Assembly: GCA_021292165.1 (NCBI GenBank)
Contig: CM037888.1
Span: 33,685,091 to 33,749,090 of the forward strand
From: Shinisaurus crocodilurus
Lineage: Eukaryota; Chordata; Lepidosauria; Squamata; Shinisauridae
Reading direction: 5' to 3'
DNA length: 64,000 nucleotides
Shown here piece after piece: positions 10,170-21,117 of this stretch. The position numbers and the translations under genes were made by a program. Numbering within the stretch: position 1 is the first letter of the stretch; every line of letters begins with the position of its first letter. The notes beneath the pieces are model-generated. The model was given only the letters and a program-made list of their open reading frames with translations, searched no databases and had not been told where the DNA came from.

Positions 10170-11024
10170 TTTGCAGCATTACCTAAATTCAGACCTCTGT
10201 GGGCTGGCTCTCAACAATAAGAGGCACTAGAAGGCACAAGAAGACCTTAGATGCAGACAGATCACCACCAGATTGGGGCCTTTTCTTTTCTTTTTTTGGA
10301 GAGTTAATTAATAGGAAAATAACAATGGCTATTTCTCATTCAAGTACTGGGTGGGCTGATTTGCAATGGCTCCATGAGCCATCTGCTGGAGCTTAGCACA
10401 GCCACAGGCAGAGAGGGAGCCAGGCAAAATGGCTCCGATGAGAAGAAACTCGCTTGTAGCCCATCTTTGCCCCATAATTACAGTTTTGCATCCGCGCAAT
10501 GCCTGTTACAGGTAGGGAAAGCCTTCTTGCTCAAAGCACATCAGATTTCAAAGAAATAGAAGGAAAGTGTCCTTCTACTTCACGGTATTCCACGCCTGAC
10601 AGTCTGCCCTACAAACCACGGTCATGCCTGTCTCACCTCCCAAAGAATCCTCAGAGTCGCAGTTTTGTGTGGAAGCTCAGAGTCCTCTGCTGAAAAAGCC
10701 CTGGTCCCTAACACACGCACCCCAAGACCACTTGACATCTGTCGTGCTGGCACCACAGATCCTTTGAGGACCCCCACCCCACCCCACCCCGGGACCAGTC
10801 ATGCAGTAACCGTTCCAACGGGGTGGACGGGAGCAGCCCTTCGCCCGCAGCCTCCCCCAGCCCCAAGTGCCACCCTAAAGGACCCCTCCATTGCTAGTGC
10901 AGCCAGGCTGCCCAGATGACACTGTTCGAAAGGAGGAAGGGAGAAAAGGTTTCGGGGCTGCATGAGAAATGTGCTAGGCAAGCTGATACGGCAGGTTTTT
11001 TGGGAAAGGAAGCGGGAGACGCTT
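10170..11024. other. Unassigned spacer
   Basis: No recognised repeat. GC content rises toward the CpG-rich block that follows. No supported coding region. Confidence 0.4.
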
Positions 11025-11330
11025 TCATCGCGGACTTCCGTACTCCGCAGGAGGGGAGTGGGCCCTGGGCGTGCAAGGGCAGGGGACGGACCCCGGGCCT
11101 CCCAGGAGGGCCGCGGGCACGGTGGGGGCCGAGGCAACGTGGCCGTCCAAGAGGGCAGCGAGCCCCAGTCGCAGGCAGAGGCAATTCCCGAGAGGCCGGC
11201 GGTGGCAGCGGCCAGGGCAGTGCACGCAGGCTGGGCAGCACGTGCGAGCTGGACCCGTAAGGCCAGAGACGGGGAACTCCGCCTGCCGGTCTGTGAAGAG
11301 CGAGGCGGAAGGGCCCGGGTGGGGGGGCAG
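11025..11330. promoter_or_regulatory. CpG-island-like segment, no gene identified
   Basis: About 29 CpG dinucleotides by hand count in roughly 300 bp of high-GC sequence, close to expectation for that composition, whereas the surrounding DNA is CpG-poor. It is not inside a repeat I recognise. It could be an orphan island, a distal promoter or a young GC-rich repeat. Open frames overlap on both strands but show no domain. Confidence 0.4.
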
Positions 11331-11398
11331 GAGAGGCGGGGCAGGGAGGCCTCTGGGGGGACGGGGATGTTGGGCGCACCTGGCCATGCATCTGTCCT

Positions 11399-11420
11399 GT
11401 GTGTGTGTGTGTGTGTGTGT
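11399..11420. repeat. (TG)n microsatellite
   Basis: Eleven uninterrupted TG units. Confidence 0.9.
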
Positions 11421-13092
11421 AGGCTTTAACCTTGCCCCCACCCAGTGATCAAGATCTCCCCACACGCCCTGTTTCCCCCACAGAAAGAGGGCGCATGAGG
11501 GGAGCAGCAGTAGCAATGTGGGGGGGGAATGGGGGGCCAGGGCACCCACGGCAAGTTGCACAGGCCGCATGTTGCCCACCCCTGACGCGGAGCCATACAT
11601 TTCTTATAAAATGTGATATCACCGGCAAGTCTAATGCACCGTGGGGGGGGGGGGGCGGCTCTCCAAATTCAACGGGATTTCACATTTCCATGTTGCAAAG
11701 TAGCATTTTCAATATATTTGCTTCCTGCCTGGTGCCAGGCCCTGCCTGGGACTGTGGCCAATTTGGGACATTGCAATGGGCGACTGGGAGGGAAGGCAGC
11801 AATGTGCACCTGCCCACACCGCACAAGCGTGGTGAGTCATGCCTGTCTTTGGGCTTTGGGTGCAGGCCAAGACGCATCCCTCCGGTGAGGCAGATGCGAC
11901 GAGTACTTTCTCCCCCCAAGGCTGTTGCGCAGCCTCATTCTGGGAGGGAGATGTTTATCTGGCCGCCACGTGACTTGTGTAATAGTTGCTCAGAGGGGCT
12001 GCTGAGAATGCGTTTCCAACTCTTTGAAGCTCCAGCAAGGGCAGCGCACCCCCTGCTTAGGAGTTCTGACGGCGGCAGAGAGCCTTATACCCGATGGCCT
12101 GATCCTGGCCCTTGTCTACTGATGGCGAGGCATCCACTGTCCTCGCAGGCGGCTTCAGAAGCTCCGGAGAAACATTTCCACGAGTGCAGGACATCCACAG
12201 GGCAGCTGCATGAAGTGGGCTTGTGTCCACGGGGCAGATCTGAGTGCTGAGCTGGCAGGGCCCAGAGCCGAGCGGCTAGAGAGGCAGGGTCCATGGAGCA
12301 GGGGCTGAGGGCTGAGGGACGACACGGGGAACAGCCGGCAGGGGCAGCGGCTTCCCTCGGCAGCAAAATGCCCAGGCTGAGACAGAGGGGCAGCAGTGAA
12401 GGCCCAGTGGGGGGGTGCCCAAACTCCCTGCAAGGTGGGCGGGGACAGACAGAAACCTGGTAGACTGCCACGGCCACCCACCCACCCTGTACGTCCCCCT
12501 CAGCACGAGGCAGGGGATTCTCAGACCTCCCAGGACACACGTAGGGCGCAGAAGTAGGGGTCCAAGCCAGCACCCTCGATTTCAAGCCCCAAGTCTGAAA
12601 CAGGACACAGTAGCAATTAGCCCAACAGACGGCGCTGAATTTAGCACTGAGGTTAACCTGGAAGAAAGCAGCACACACACACAGCTCTAGAGGTTGAAGG
12701 CTGCGAGACGGAAAGGGATAAAAGGAATACAAAAAGTCAGCAAGAGAACCCTTTGGAACAACACTCCAGGCAAAAATAACAGAGCACTTCCTAGCCCTAG
12801 CCTATACATTACCTAAGCACGGGTCTCCCAATAGGACGGGGCCCAATCCAGGATCCCAGAGCTCACCAGCCCGAAGGCAAGTTGGCGCAGGTCCATGGAG
12901 ACAAAAGGTCACCACCACCACCACCCGGGCCTCCCTCTTTTATGCTCGGGCCCCTGACAACTCGGGGAAGATTTTCAAGGGGCCAATCACAGGTTGAATA
13001 CCGCAGCTTCTCCAACCCTGTAAGGGAGGGGGACACGTTCCCGCAGGAACACGGCCGAGATCATTCAGTCCCAATTAATGGAGTCTCGTCTC
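11421..13092. other. Unassigned region, with a possible hAT end near 11555-11583
   Basis: The stretch GCATGTTGCCCACCCCTG at 11566-11583 equals one end of the hAT MITE at 41919-42252, so an old fragment of that family may lie here. A long frame at 11432-12250 and its minus-strand overlaps show no domain. (CCA)n at 12911-12924. Nothing else recognised. Confidence 0.4.
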
Positions 13093-13238
13093 CAGTGCTT
13101 TTTTTCTGGAGAAAAGGGTACCGGAACTCTTGGATTACATTTCCTCGGGAGTAGATGGCGATTAAATTGTAATGCAATTAATAGAAGAAAAGGTGCTGGA
13201 ACTCAGTTCCGGTGAGTTCCACCAGAAAAAAAGCCCTG
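13093..13238. mobile_element. hAT MITE family 2, 146 bp, TSD CTCGTCTC
   Basis: Ends CAGTGCTTTTTTTCTGG and CCAGAAAAAAAGCCCTG. A perfect 8-bp duplication CTCGTCTC flanks it (13085-13092, 13239-13246). A second copy in opposite orientation lies at 47283-47428, of identical length. Non-coding. Confidence 0.88.
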
Positions 13239-13261
13239 CTCGTCTCACTCAGGCCTTAAAG

Positions 13262-13396
13262 CAGTGTTCTCCAACCTTGGGTCCCCCGATGTTTTGGGCC
13301 TACAACTCCCAGCATGCCCCAGCCAGCGTAGCTGGCTGGGGCATGCTGGGAGTTGCAGGCCCAAAACATTGGGGGACCCAAGGTTGGAGAACACTG
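13262..13396. mobile_element. hAT MITE family 1, 135 bp, TSD CCTTAAAG
   Basis: Palindromic CAGTGTTCTCCAACC element with perfect 8-bp duplication (13254-13261, 13397-13404). Both arms carry the same deviation from the family sequence (CCCCC before ATGTTTTGGG). Confidence 0.92.
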
Positions 13397-13404
13397 CCTT
13401 AAAG

Positions 13405-14680
13405 GATGGAGCTACCGCAAGATATCAGAGCTCACCGGTGGTTCCATCACTGTGCGATGTTCAACTTAGCCAAATGGAGTAGTCCCTCCATTAGAACACA
13501 GACAGAGCAGTTCATTTAGACAAGAATAGAATTCCTGACGGCAGCCAAGTAGGACGCTTCTGTGCATAGGCAGTGGCATCGGACTGACTCTCTGGGGTGA
13601 CCTGGCTGGTTCCCAGGCCCAAGAAGATTCTGGATGACGGTGTTTGTAGCCTGCCTTGCACTTCTGCTGTCCCTTCCCTGCTCTGATCAGTGGCGCCTGC
13701 CTGACACACACACACACACACTCACCAAGGAGGGGATGGTGCGGGAATTGGTGCCAGACCTGGGCTCCAATTGAGAGGTTCCGCAGCACCTCCACGTATA
13801 GAAGATCAGACACGCCTCGCAGATTCTGGTGATGGACTGAAAATGTACCAGCCACAGTTCTATTAAAAAATACTCAGGGTCAAAAAAACAACAACACAAA
13901 AAAAGCAAACTGGACACATTTCAAAGGATGCCAGCAGGAGGAAAGATGGCAAATGTAGCTGTAACACATCTCCAGGGGACCCACCAAGTTCAGATTAAAA
14001 CTCCCAGGAAAAGGGAAAGGCTTTCACAGCATTCTTCAAATTGGCCAGAGAAATGGCTTGGTGGGCTTCCAGGGGCCAGGTTGGGGCTGCTCTGCAACTG
14101 AGGTGCCACCAGACCCTCCCCTGAGAAGGGCAAGATCTCATGAGGAAAGCACAGAGAGCAAGGCTGAGGGCAAAGGCCCTCTTGCTGATCTCGGTGTCGT
14201 CAAGAAAGCTGAGGAACACAGAGGAAACATGGGAAGCCAAAGGAGCAGATGAGTTTACTCGGAGATAAAAGAGTGAAGAGAAAAGAAATGACCCAAGTGC
14301 ACCATCCTGAGAAACACCCACGGGCAGACAAAGTGGAAACACACCACAGTCGGTCTTCTGTTTCCTGTGCATTTCTGCCGATCACGCAGGCAGTGCTTGG
14401 GAGCCCCTCTTTGGTTTCGTTTCCTGCTTTCTCACAGCTGCAATGCCCTTTTGCAACCTGCATTTGGAGATGTGGAGACCCTTGCTATAAATGCTTGACC
14501 CCGGCTGCCCTTCTTAGCTGCTTTCCAAGGGTCTCCTGTATGGCCCTACACTTAGTGGACACCCTAAAACTGCTTTTAACATGGATTGCTTCCACATGAG
14601 CACCCTTTAGCACTGATGGGGCATTGCTTCTCTGAAAATAGGCCGGAAGCAGAATTAAAACAGTGCTTTCACACAGCACG
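13405..14680. other. Unassigned region with a short LTR-like scrap
   Basis: At 13693-13733, GCCTGACACACACAC followed by TCACCAAGGAGGGG matches the 5' edge of LTR family A (605-650), so a small LTR remnant may lie here. Otherwise no repeat or coding region recognised. Confidence 0.4.
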
Positions 14681-14688
14681 TACTATAG

Positions 14689-14819
14689 CAGTGTTCTCCA
14701 ACCTTGGGTCCCCAGATGTTTTTGGCCTACAACTCCCAGCATGCCCCAGCCAGCCTGGCTGGGGCATGCTGGGAGTTGTAGGCCAAAAACATCTGGGGAC
14801 CCAAGGTTGGAGAACACTG
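14689..14819. mobile_element. hAT MITE family 1, 131 bp, TSD TACTATAG
   Basis: Near-perfect palindrome with perfect 8-bp duplication (14681-14688, 14820-14827). The closest copy in this window to an inferred family consensus. Confidence 0.92.
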
Positions 14820-14827
14820 TACTATAG

Positions 14828-15351
14828 CATTATGTTATTATCCAGCAAGTCGTTCCCTGTGACCAAGATTCTTTGGTAATTTTTACTTAAAAGGAAGTCC
14901 CATTCAGCAAATGTCCCCTGCAACATTAATTAGTTGCTTCCTCTTTTTAGCTTTTTGCTTCCTCAGTGCAGCTGGGGGATTAGTGATGAACTACCCCTTA
15001 ATTAGTCAGCTTCTGTTCCCCATGAGGAGAGCTTTAATTGTTAGGTTCCTTTCATTATTATTTTTTTTCTTTTATAGTGAAATAGTGCTATTAACAAATA
15101 ATGAAAGGAACCCAGAAAGGAAACTATCCACATTTGACAAGCTGGTGCTATATTATTACATTTTGTAGCAGAAAAGTCACCACATATCACGCCTGGAAAA
15201 ATACAGGACAACACAGAAAACACGACAATCTGGCACCAACATCTGGACGCGCCATAAAAAGTGAGCAATGGGCAGCAATTCCAGAGAAAAGGGCTATGAT
15301 TTGTACCTCTCCTTTCTTCCTTGCTTCTCCCCCCCCCCCCCGTGTGTGTGG
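14828..15351. other. AT-rich spacer with a 16-bp inverted repeat
   Basis: GGTTCCTTTCATTATT at 15044-15059 is exactly complementary to 15097-15112, giving a stem with a 37-nt loop. C11 run near 15329. No gene seen. Confidence 0.5.
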
Positions 15352-15772
15352 GCTCATGAGGAGAAACTGAAAGAACTGGGCATGTTTAGCCTTCAGAAGA
15401 TGAGACTGAGGGGAGATATGACAGCACTCTTCCAGTACTTGAAGGGATGTCACACAGAGGAGGGCCAGGATCTCTTCTCGGTCATCCCAGTTTGCAGGAC
15501 ACGGAATAATGGGCTCAAGTTACAGGAACCCAGATTCCACCTAAACATCAGGAAAAATGTCCTGACTGTCAGAGCAATAAGACAATGGAACCAACTACCT
15601 AGGGAGGTGGTGGGCTCTCACACTCTGGAGGCATTCAAGGTGCAGCTGGACAGCCATCTGTCAGGGATGCTTTGACTTGGGTTCCTGCATTGAGCAGGGG
15701 GTTGGACTCGATGGCCTTGTAGACCCCTTCCAACTCTACTTTTCTATGATTCTATGATTCTATGATTCTATA
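15352..15772 (+). mobile_element. CR1 LINE 3' end (ORF2 C-terminus, UTR, tail)
   Basis: About 105 uninterrupted codons of the CR1 ORF2 C-terminus (KELGMFSLQKMRLRGD, LKLQEPRFHLNIRKN, RAIRQWNQLP, LDSHLSGML; stop at about 15673). The CR1 3' UTR and a clean tail of ATTCTATG-type units follow. 5'-truncated, as is usual for CR1. Confidence 0.9.
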
Positions 15773-16253
15773 TGGAGGCCATGCCATGAGGCAAGGTTAG
15801 GCAACATTTGCAGACCTGGTTTCCCACAGCACCAAAACATCCTCCACACAGTTTCTGCTTTACATTTATATGTCAGCGGCCCCACAGCCTTGCGTGATTT
15901 CCTCCAGGGCCTCCGGAAGAAAACTGCTGAGGGCAGAATATCTCAGACGGATACCAGTCATGCGGCATCTTCTTCTGTGGCAAGGAGCAGCATTCGAAGT
16001 GACAGACGGAACTTTGGCCGGTTCTTTTCTACTCCTGCACCTCCATCTGAAAGTTGGTGTGGTTGTCAATTGGGAGAGGAAGAAGAGCTCTAGCTAACCC
16101 CAAAATATACTCAGCTCTACATAAGTGAGTGATGAAGTGGTGAAGGGGGCGGGGTGTGGTTACACCCTGCCTGGTGTTGTGTACTCATTCTCTGAAAAGG
16201 GCTAAAGCTTCAAATAAAGCCTGCCCTATTTCTGTACTGAGAATTCAAGCAAA
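15773..16253. other. Unassigned spacer
   Basis: No recognised repeat; short overlapping frames at 15866-16097 on both strands have no known domain. Confidence 0.4.
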
Positions 16254-16261
16254 GCATAGAG

Positions 16262-16495
16262 CAGTGTTCTCCAAGCTTGGGTCCCCAGATGTTTTTATTT
16301 TATTTATTTATTTATTTATTTAATACATTTTTATACCGCCCAATAGCCGAAGCTCTCTGGGCGGTTTACAACAGCTAAAATCATAAAATACAATATAAAA
16401 TATAAAATTTAAAACCACAGATTAAAAACAAACAGCAGAGCATGCTGGGAGTTGTAGGCCAAAAACATCTGGGGACCCAAGGTTGGAGAACACTG
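16262..16495. mobile_element. hAT MITE family 1 with nested LINE/SINE tail, TSD GCATAGAG
   Basis: Outer arms match the palindromic MITE and are flanked by perfect GCATAGAG (16254-16261, 16496-16503). The middle was replaced by a minus-strand AT-rich segment (about 16297-16438) containing TACCGCCCAATAGCCGAAG and CTCTGGGCGG, the complement of the L2-type 3' end seen at 58905-58950. The inner left arm was lost with that insertion. Confidence 0.85.
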
Positions 16496-16503
16496 GCATA
16501 GAG

Positions 16504-17869
16504 ACTTCCATTTGCAACAATTGCTCTTTATTAAGTGTTGCCAAGGTTTGGGTCTGGTATTCTATTTTTATTTAAAGGGTTTTGCACATCTGCAGTTTAA
16601 TAAAATCACCAAACAAAATGGACTCTCTCTCTCTCTCTCTCTTTTCCCTTTTCTTTTCAAAATAACATCAGGAAAATGTCCAAGCCAGAAATGCACTTGC
16701 CAAGTCAGAAAATGTGCCCAAGATCCTGGATTATTTTGGAAGTATAATAGGAAGTCTCTTGCAGCACCTCCTTCTAATCTTGCCATGTTATTGAAGGGTT
16801 GAGAGTTGGCAATCTGTTCTTTGACTTCTGCACTCACGACTCTGGTATAAATTATACGCTACGGCTGGTACCCTTCTAAACTACAGCTTCTAAATTGAAT
16901 ATGTCTGTTTAGGAGGGATGTTTTTCCATTAGAATAAGGCTGCAATTTTCACAATGCTCTAAAATGGCAACTATCTATTTCCATGAAAGGATGCTATTGG
17001 GGTGCAGGGAGGGCAGTCCAGTTTTGAACCCAGAGGGGGAAATGTTCACAAAAGCATAAGTGATGCAAGACCTTTTTTCACATCTGCACTTGAGATCACT
17101 TCACACCCTGCATACTGTGGGATAGACTTTAGGACTTGTAAAGTGCTCCGCACTTGTGCCAGCATGTCTAAAATAATACATTGAAAAATTGGGGGGGGGA
17201 ACCCCCAAAATTGCGCAAGTGTTTTGTGCTTTAAAAATATTTTTTAAGAAGGGGTGGCAAACCACTGGCAGCTCCTCCAATGTGCCACTTGGACACTTTG
17301 GAGGGGCTCTCACTGGCTGTCGACTCTGAGACCATGGAAGGCAATCTCCGGGGTGGGGGAGGGTAAAGGGCAAAAAAGCCACAGCGAGTAAAAAGGGGCT
17401 CGCAGACACAGTGGGGAAAGGAGATGAGGCAGCGTTAGCTGCCAAGTCCCCTAGGATACTGGCTGGAGGACTGAAGGGGAAGGAATGGGGGGACAGTGAG
17501 TCCGATCATCTGTCGATTATTTGCAACCCACTGTCGATTATTTGCAGGGTGGGTCAGCATGACGTGTGAACCTGACCATTCTGAGACGATGGTCAGGGCT
17601 TCATAGAAGGTGATACAACTGGCAGCTGACCTGCGGGATCTACAAGAGGCTACAAGGTGGTCTATATTTCCAAGAGACTTGTTGCTGGTCTCCTGGTAAA
17701 ATATAACATGATGCTAAGTTTTGAGATGACTGGTATGGAGAGAAAGCTAGTACAGACACACACACCCTCCCAGTTCAATCAGCAAAGACTCTGCCTAGGG
17801 CAGAAACAGTTCATCCGGGTAGCCTGGCCATCTGCATACATTCATCTCCATGGGCCATCTACATGTCCG
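16504..17869. other. Unassigned region
   Basis: (CT)n microsatellite at 16623-16643. No transposon or coding region recognised. The last 200 bp may include the start of the CR1 copy below, but I cannot place its 5' end. Confidence 0.4.
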
Positions 17870-17885
17870 CCCCCCCAGTAGCTCC

Positions 17886-18545
17886 TTCCTCCCATTTCTG
17901 CCCAACAGGAAAACAACCCTTCCAGGAACCGCTTCCAGGTACTTGAGGACGAGAGCAAAGGACAGCCTGCAGAGGATGAATTATCTGGCACCCAACGTGA
18001 CAGAGAGCAAGAGGCTGAAGGTCAGTCAAGTGGAGGCAATCAAACCAAGGCCTACAGCAAGAGAAAGAGAAGAGTACTAGTAGTGGGAGACTCCCTCCTG
18101 CGGGGGATCGAAGCCAAAGTATGTCACGAAGACCCATGGACTCGCAAAGTGTGCTGTCTCCCCGGGGCACGGATTAAGGGTGTGACAGAGCAGCTGCCGA
18201 GGCTCATACAGCCCACTGACACATACCCCTTTCTTCTCATCCACGTGGGTACAAATGATACTGCCAAGCGGAGTTACAAAGAAATCACGGCAGACTTGAA
18301 GAGTTGGGAAGGGAACTCAAGAACTTTGGGGCACATATAGTTTTCTCATCCATCCTTCCAGTAAGTGGAAGAGGAATAGAAAGGGAAAGAAAAATACTCC
18401 GAGTGAATGACTGGCTACGAAGGTGGTGCCGACGTGAGAGATTTGGATTCTGGGACCACGGGCTACAATTCCTGGAAGATGGGCTGCTGGGTTGCACCAC
18501 ACAAGGACTGGGAAGTATGTGTTTGGCCACAGCATGAGGAACTTC
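17886..18545 (+). pseudogene. CR1 ORF1 remnant with SGNH/esterase-like domain
   Basis: Two adjoining frames (join near 18300) encode RNRFQVLEDE, then [13 protein letters not shown] with the block I GDS signature, then HVGTNDTAKRS with the block III GTND signature. The end reads LRVNDWLRRWC and GFWDHGLQFL. CR1 and L3 ORF1 proteins are known to carry an esterase-like domain of this kind. The final catalytic Asp-x-x-His block is not clearly seen. A frameshift separates GTND from the C-terminal half. Confidence 0.75.
18057..18133 (+). repeat. Inverted duplication arm 1 inside CR1 ORF1
   Basis: These 77 bp are reverse-complementary to 18621-18697 with a single mismatch. The arm covers the [15 protein letters not shown] coding block. 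The spacer is 487 bp. Confidence 0.95.
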
Positions 18546-18620
18546 ATCAGGAGGGCTTTAAATTGAATCCAACAGGGGAGGGAGACATAAATTCGGGGGT
18601 AACAATGGAAGAAGGCCTCT

Positions 18621-18697
18621 GTCTTTGTGACATACTTTGGCTTCGATCCCCCGCAGGAGGGAGTCTCCCACTACTAGTACTCTTCTCTTTCTCTTGC
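18621..18697 (-). repeat. Inverted duplication arm 2 between CR1 ORF1 and ORF2
   Basis: Reverse-complement copy of 18057-18133 placed just before ORF2. It reads CTTTGGCTTCGATCCCCC on the plus strand, which makes no sense as forward CR1 coding and so is an inserted antisense copy. Confidence 0.95.
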
Positions 18698-18737
18698 CAC
18701 AACGGAGAGAACAGCTCCAGCGGTGCCCAATGATAGT

Positions 18738-19570
18738 CTACCACAAAATGTAGGGAAAAAGTCGGACTATAAAGCACATAATCTTCGATGTCTCTATACT
18801 GATGCCCAGAGTATGGACAACAAACAGAACAAACTTGAACTCTTGATACATGAAGGCAAATACGACTTGATAGGGATAACTGAAACCTGGTGGGATGACT
18901 CCCATGGCTGGAATACAGCAATTGAAGGGTATAACTTGTTCAAAAGGAACAGAAGCAACAGAAAGGGAGGTGGAGTTGCGCTGTATGTTAAAGATCTTTG
19001 CACAGAGATACAGGAAGAGGAGCTTGGCAGCCCCATTGAGAGCATCTGGGTTAAAATAAAGGGGGCAAAGAATAAGACGAGCATGGCGGTTGGAGTCTAC
19101 TACCGACCACCCGATCAAGGAGGAGACGAGGATGAAACTTTGGAAAAGCAAATTGCCAATGTTTCAAGGAGGCATGATGTAATAGTGATGGGTGACTTCA
19201 ATTTCCCTGATATCTGTTGGGAGACTTATTCAGCCAAACATGGCCCCTCCAAGAAATTCCTGACCTGTGTTGCTGATAATTTCCTCCTACAGAAAGTGGA
19301 GGAAGTAGAGGATTGGCTATCCTTGACCTGATTCTAACCAACAGAGACGAGTTAGTGGATAAAGTGGCAGTTTCGGGAACTCTGGGGGAAAGTGACCATG
19401 TTATACTTGAGTTCTTGATTCTAAGGGGAGCAAAAGCTGAGTGTAGCCGAACGCGTACCCTAGATTTTAGGAAAGCCAATTTTAATAAACTCAGAACAAT
19501 TATAAGTAAGGTCCCATGGCAAGCGACTCTAATGAGAAAAGGAGCCCAGGAGGGGTGGGAGTTTTAAAAA
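18738..19570 (+). pseudogene. CR1 ORF2 endonuclease domain (frameshifted)
   Basis: An APE-type endonuclease: [14 protein letters not shown] at the start, [28 protein letters not shown] and [14 protein letters not shown] frameshift near 19313 moves to the next frame, which reads [12 protein letters not shown] and then LGESDHVILEF, the conserved SDH end of the endonuclease. The domain nicks target DNA for target-primed reverse transcription in active elements. Here the frameshift makes it non-functional. Confidence 0.85.
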
Positions 19571-21117
19571 AAGGAAATTCTAAAGGCACAATGGCAAACA
19601 ATTCCCACAAGGAAAAAAAGCAGAGGGCAACAGAAGAAGCCTATGTGGCTTCACAAAAAACTCAGAGATTACCTGAGAACAAAAAAGGACACATAATATA
19701 GGATGTGGAAGGAGGGCCAGGCTACAAGGGAAGAGTACAGGCAGGTAGCACAGAACTGCAGGAATAGTGTCAGGAAGGCTAAAGCTGAGAATGAGCTAAG
19801 GTTAGCGAGGGATGCTAAATACAACAAGAAAGCTTTCTTCAGATACGTGCACAGTAAAAGACAGAGGAAAGAAATGGTGGTTCAACTACGCGATGAGGAT
19901 GGCAAATTGATAACAGAAGACAAAGAAAAGGCAGAAGTGTTCAATTCCTACTTCAGCTCGGTCTTCTCCCAGAAGAGGGTCTATGACCCCCCTGGCAAAC
20001 CTGAAGTGCAGACTGAAGGGGCAGGATTGCAGCTTGAGATTGAAAGGCAAACGGTCAAGGAACACCTGATTACTCTGAACGAGTTTAAATCTCCAGGGCC
20101 TGACGAGCTGCATCCTAGAGTAATAAAGGAACTGGCAGAAGAACTCTCAGAACCACTGTCTATTATCTTTGAGAAATCATGGAGGACAGGTGAAGTGCCA
20201 GATGACTGGAGGAGGGCAAATGTTGTTCCCATCTTCAAAAGGGCAAGAAGGAGGAACCTGGGAACTATAGACCAGTCAGTCTAACATCAATCCCTGGGAA
20301 AATTCTGGAGCAGATTATTAAAAAAGTCAGTCTGCAAGCACCTTGAAAACAATGCAGTGATTACTAGAAGCCAGCATGGATTTGTCAAGAACAAATCCTC
20401 CCAGACTAATCTGATCTCATTTTTTGATCGGGTAACCTCCCTTGTGGACTGTGGGAATGCTGTGGACATCATATATCTGGACTTCAGCAAAGCTTTCATC
20501 AAAGTGCCTCATGATATCCTGATTAGCAAACTAGCTAAAAGTGGGCTAGATGTAACAACTATCAGGTGGATCCACAATTGGCTACAGAATCGGACTCAAA
20601 GAGTGCTTATCAATGGTACTTTCTCAAACTGGGGAGAGGTAACGAGTGGGGTAACGCAAGGCTCGGTCCTGAGCCCAGTGCTCTTTAACATTTTTATTAA
20701 TGACTTGGAAGAAGAGGTGCAGGGAATGCTTATCAAATTTGCAGACGGCACAAAGTTGGGTGGAACAGCTAATATTCTGGAAGACAGAAACAAAATTCAA
20801 AGCGATCTCGATAGGCTGGAGCGCTGGGCCGAAAACAACAGAATGAAATTTAATAGGGATAAATGCCAAGTGCTGCACCTAGGAAAAGGAAACCAAATGC
20901 AGAGTTACAGAATGGGGGACACTTGGCTCAACAATACCACAAGTGAGAAGGATCTTGGAATTGTGGTAGGTCACAAACTGAATATGAGCCAGCAATGCGA
21001 TGTAGCTGCGAAGAAGGCAAATGCTATTTTGGGCTGCATTAACAGAAGTATAGCTTCCAAATCGCGTGAAGTGATAATTCCCCTTCACTCGGCACTGGTT
21101 AGGCCTCATCTTGAGTA
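19571..21117 (+). pseudogene. CR1 ORF2 linker and reverse transcriptase (broken)
   Basis: The linker (NSVRKAKAENELRLARDAK) leads to RT blocks SPGPDELHPRVIKEL, GEVPDDWRRANVVPIFK, YLDFSKAF, GSVLSPVLFNIFINDL and FADGTKLGG, then the thumb. There are stops near 19700 and frameshifts near 20245-20360. The catalytic FADD box reads FADG, the same loss as in the copy at 4997. Sequence ends after HLEY at 21117 and what follows is not CR1. Confidence 0.88.

Larger units (their letters stand above)
17870..21117 (+). mobile_element. CR1 LINE, long broken copy (ORF1 esterase to RT), 3' end missing
   Basis: The longest LINE in the window. In order it holds an ORF1 remnant with esterase-like domain, a 77-bp inverted duplication in the inter-ORF region, the ORF2 endonuclease, the linker and the RT through the thumb. 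It stops abruptly at 21117 after ARPHLEY-equivalent sequence, about 500 bp short of the CR1 3' end seen in other copies, so a deletion or rearrangement removed the tail. Several frameshifts and stops show it is inactive. Most CR1 copies are 5'-truncated, so one that retains its 5' half but lacks its 3' end is unusual. Confidence 0.88.

Noticed and set aside
9186..10230. Long open frames of 282 and 323 codons as genes
   Set aside because: They run through GGC/GCT triplets and CpG-rich DNA on opposite strands, give polyalanine and arginine-rich products, and lie within a nested transposon.
11432..12732. Frames of 272 (+) and 215 (-) codons
   Set aside because: They overlap on opposite strands in GC-rich DNA, with no domain, repeat of motif, or splice pattern I could support.
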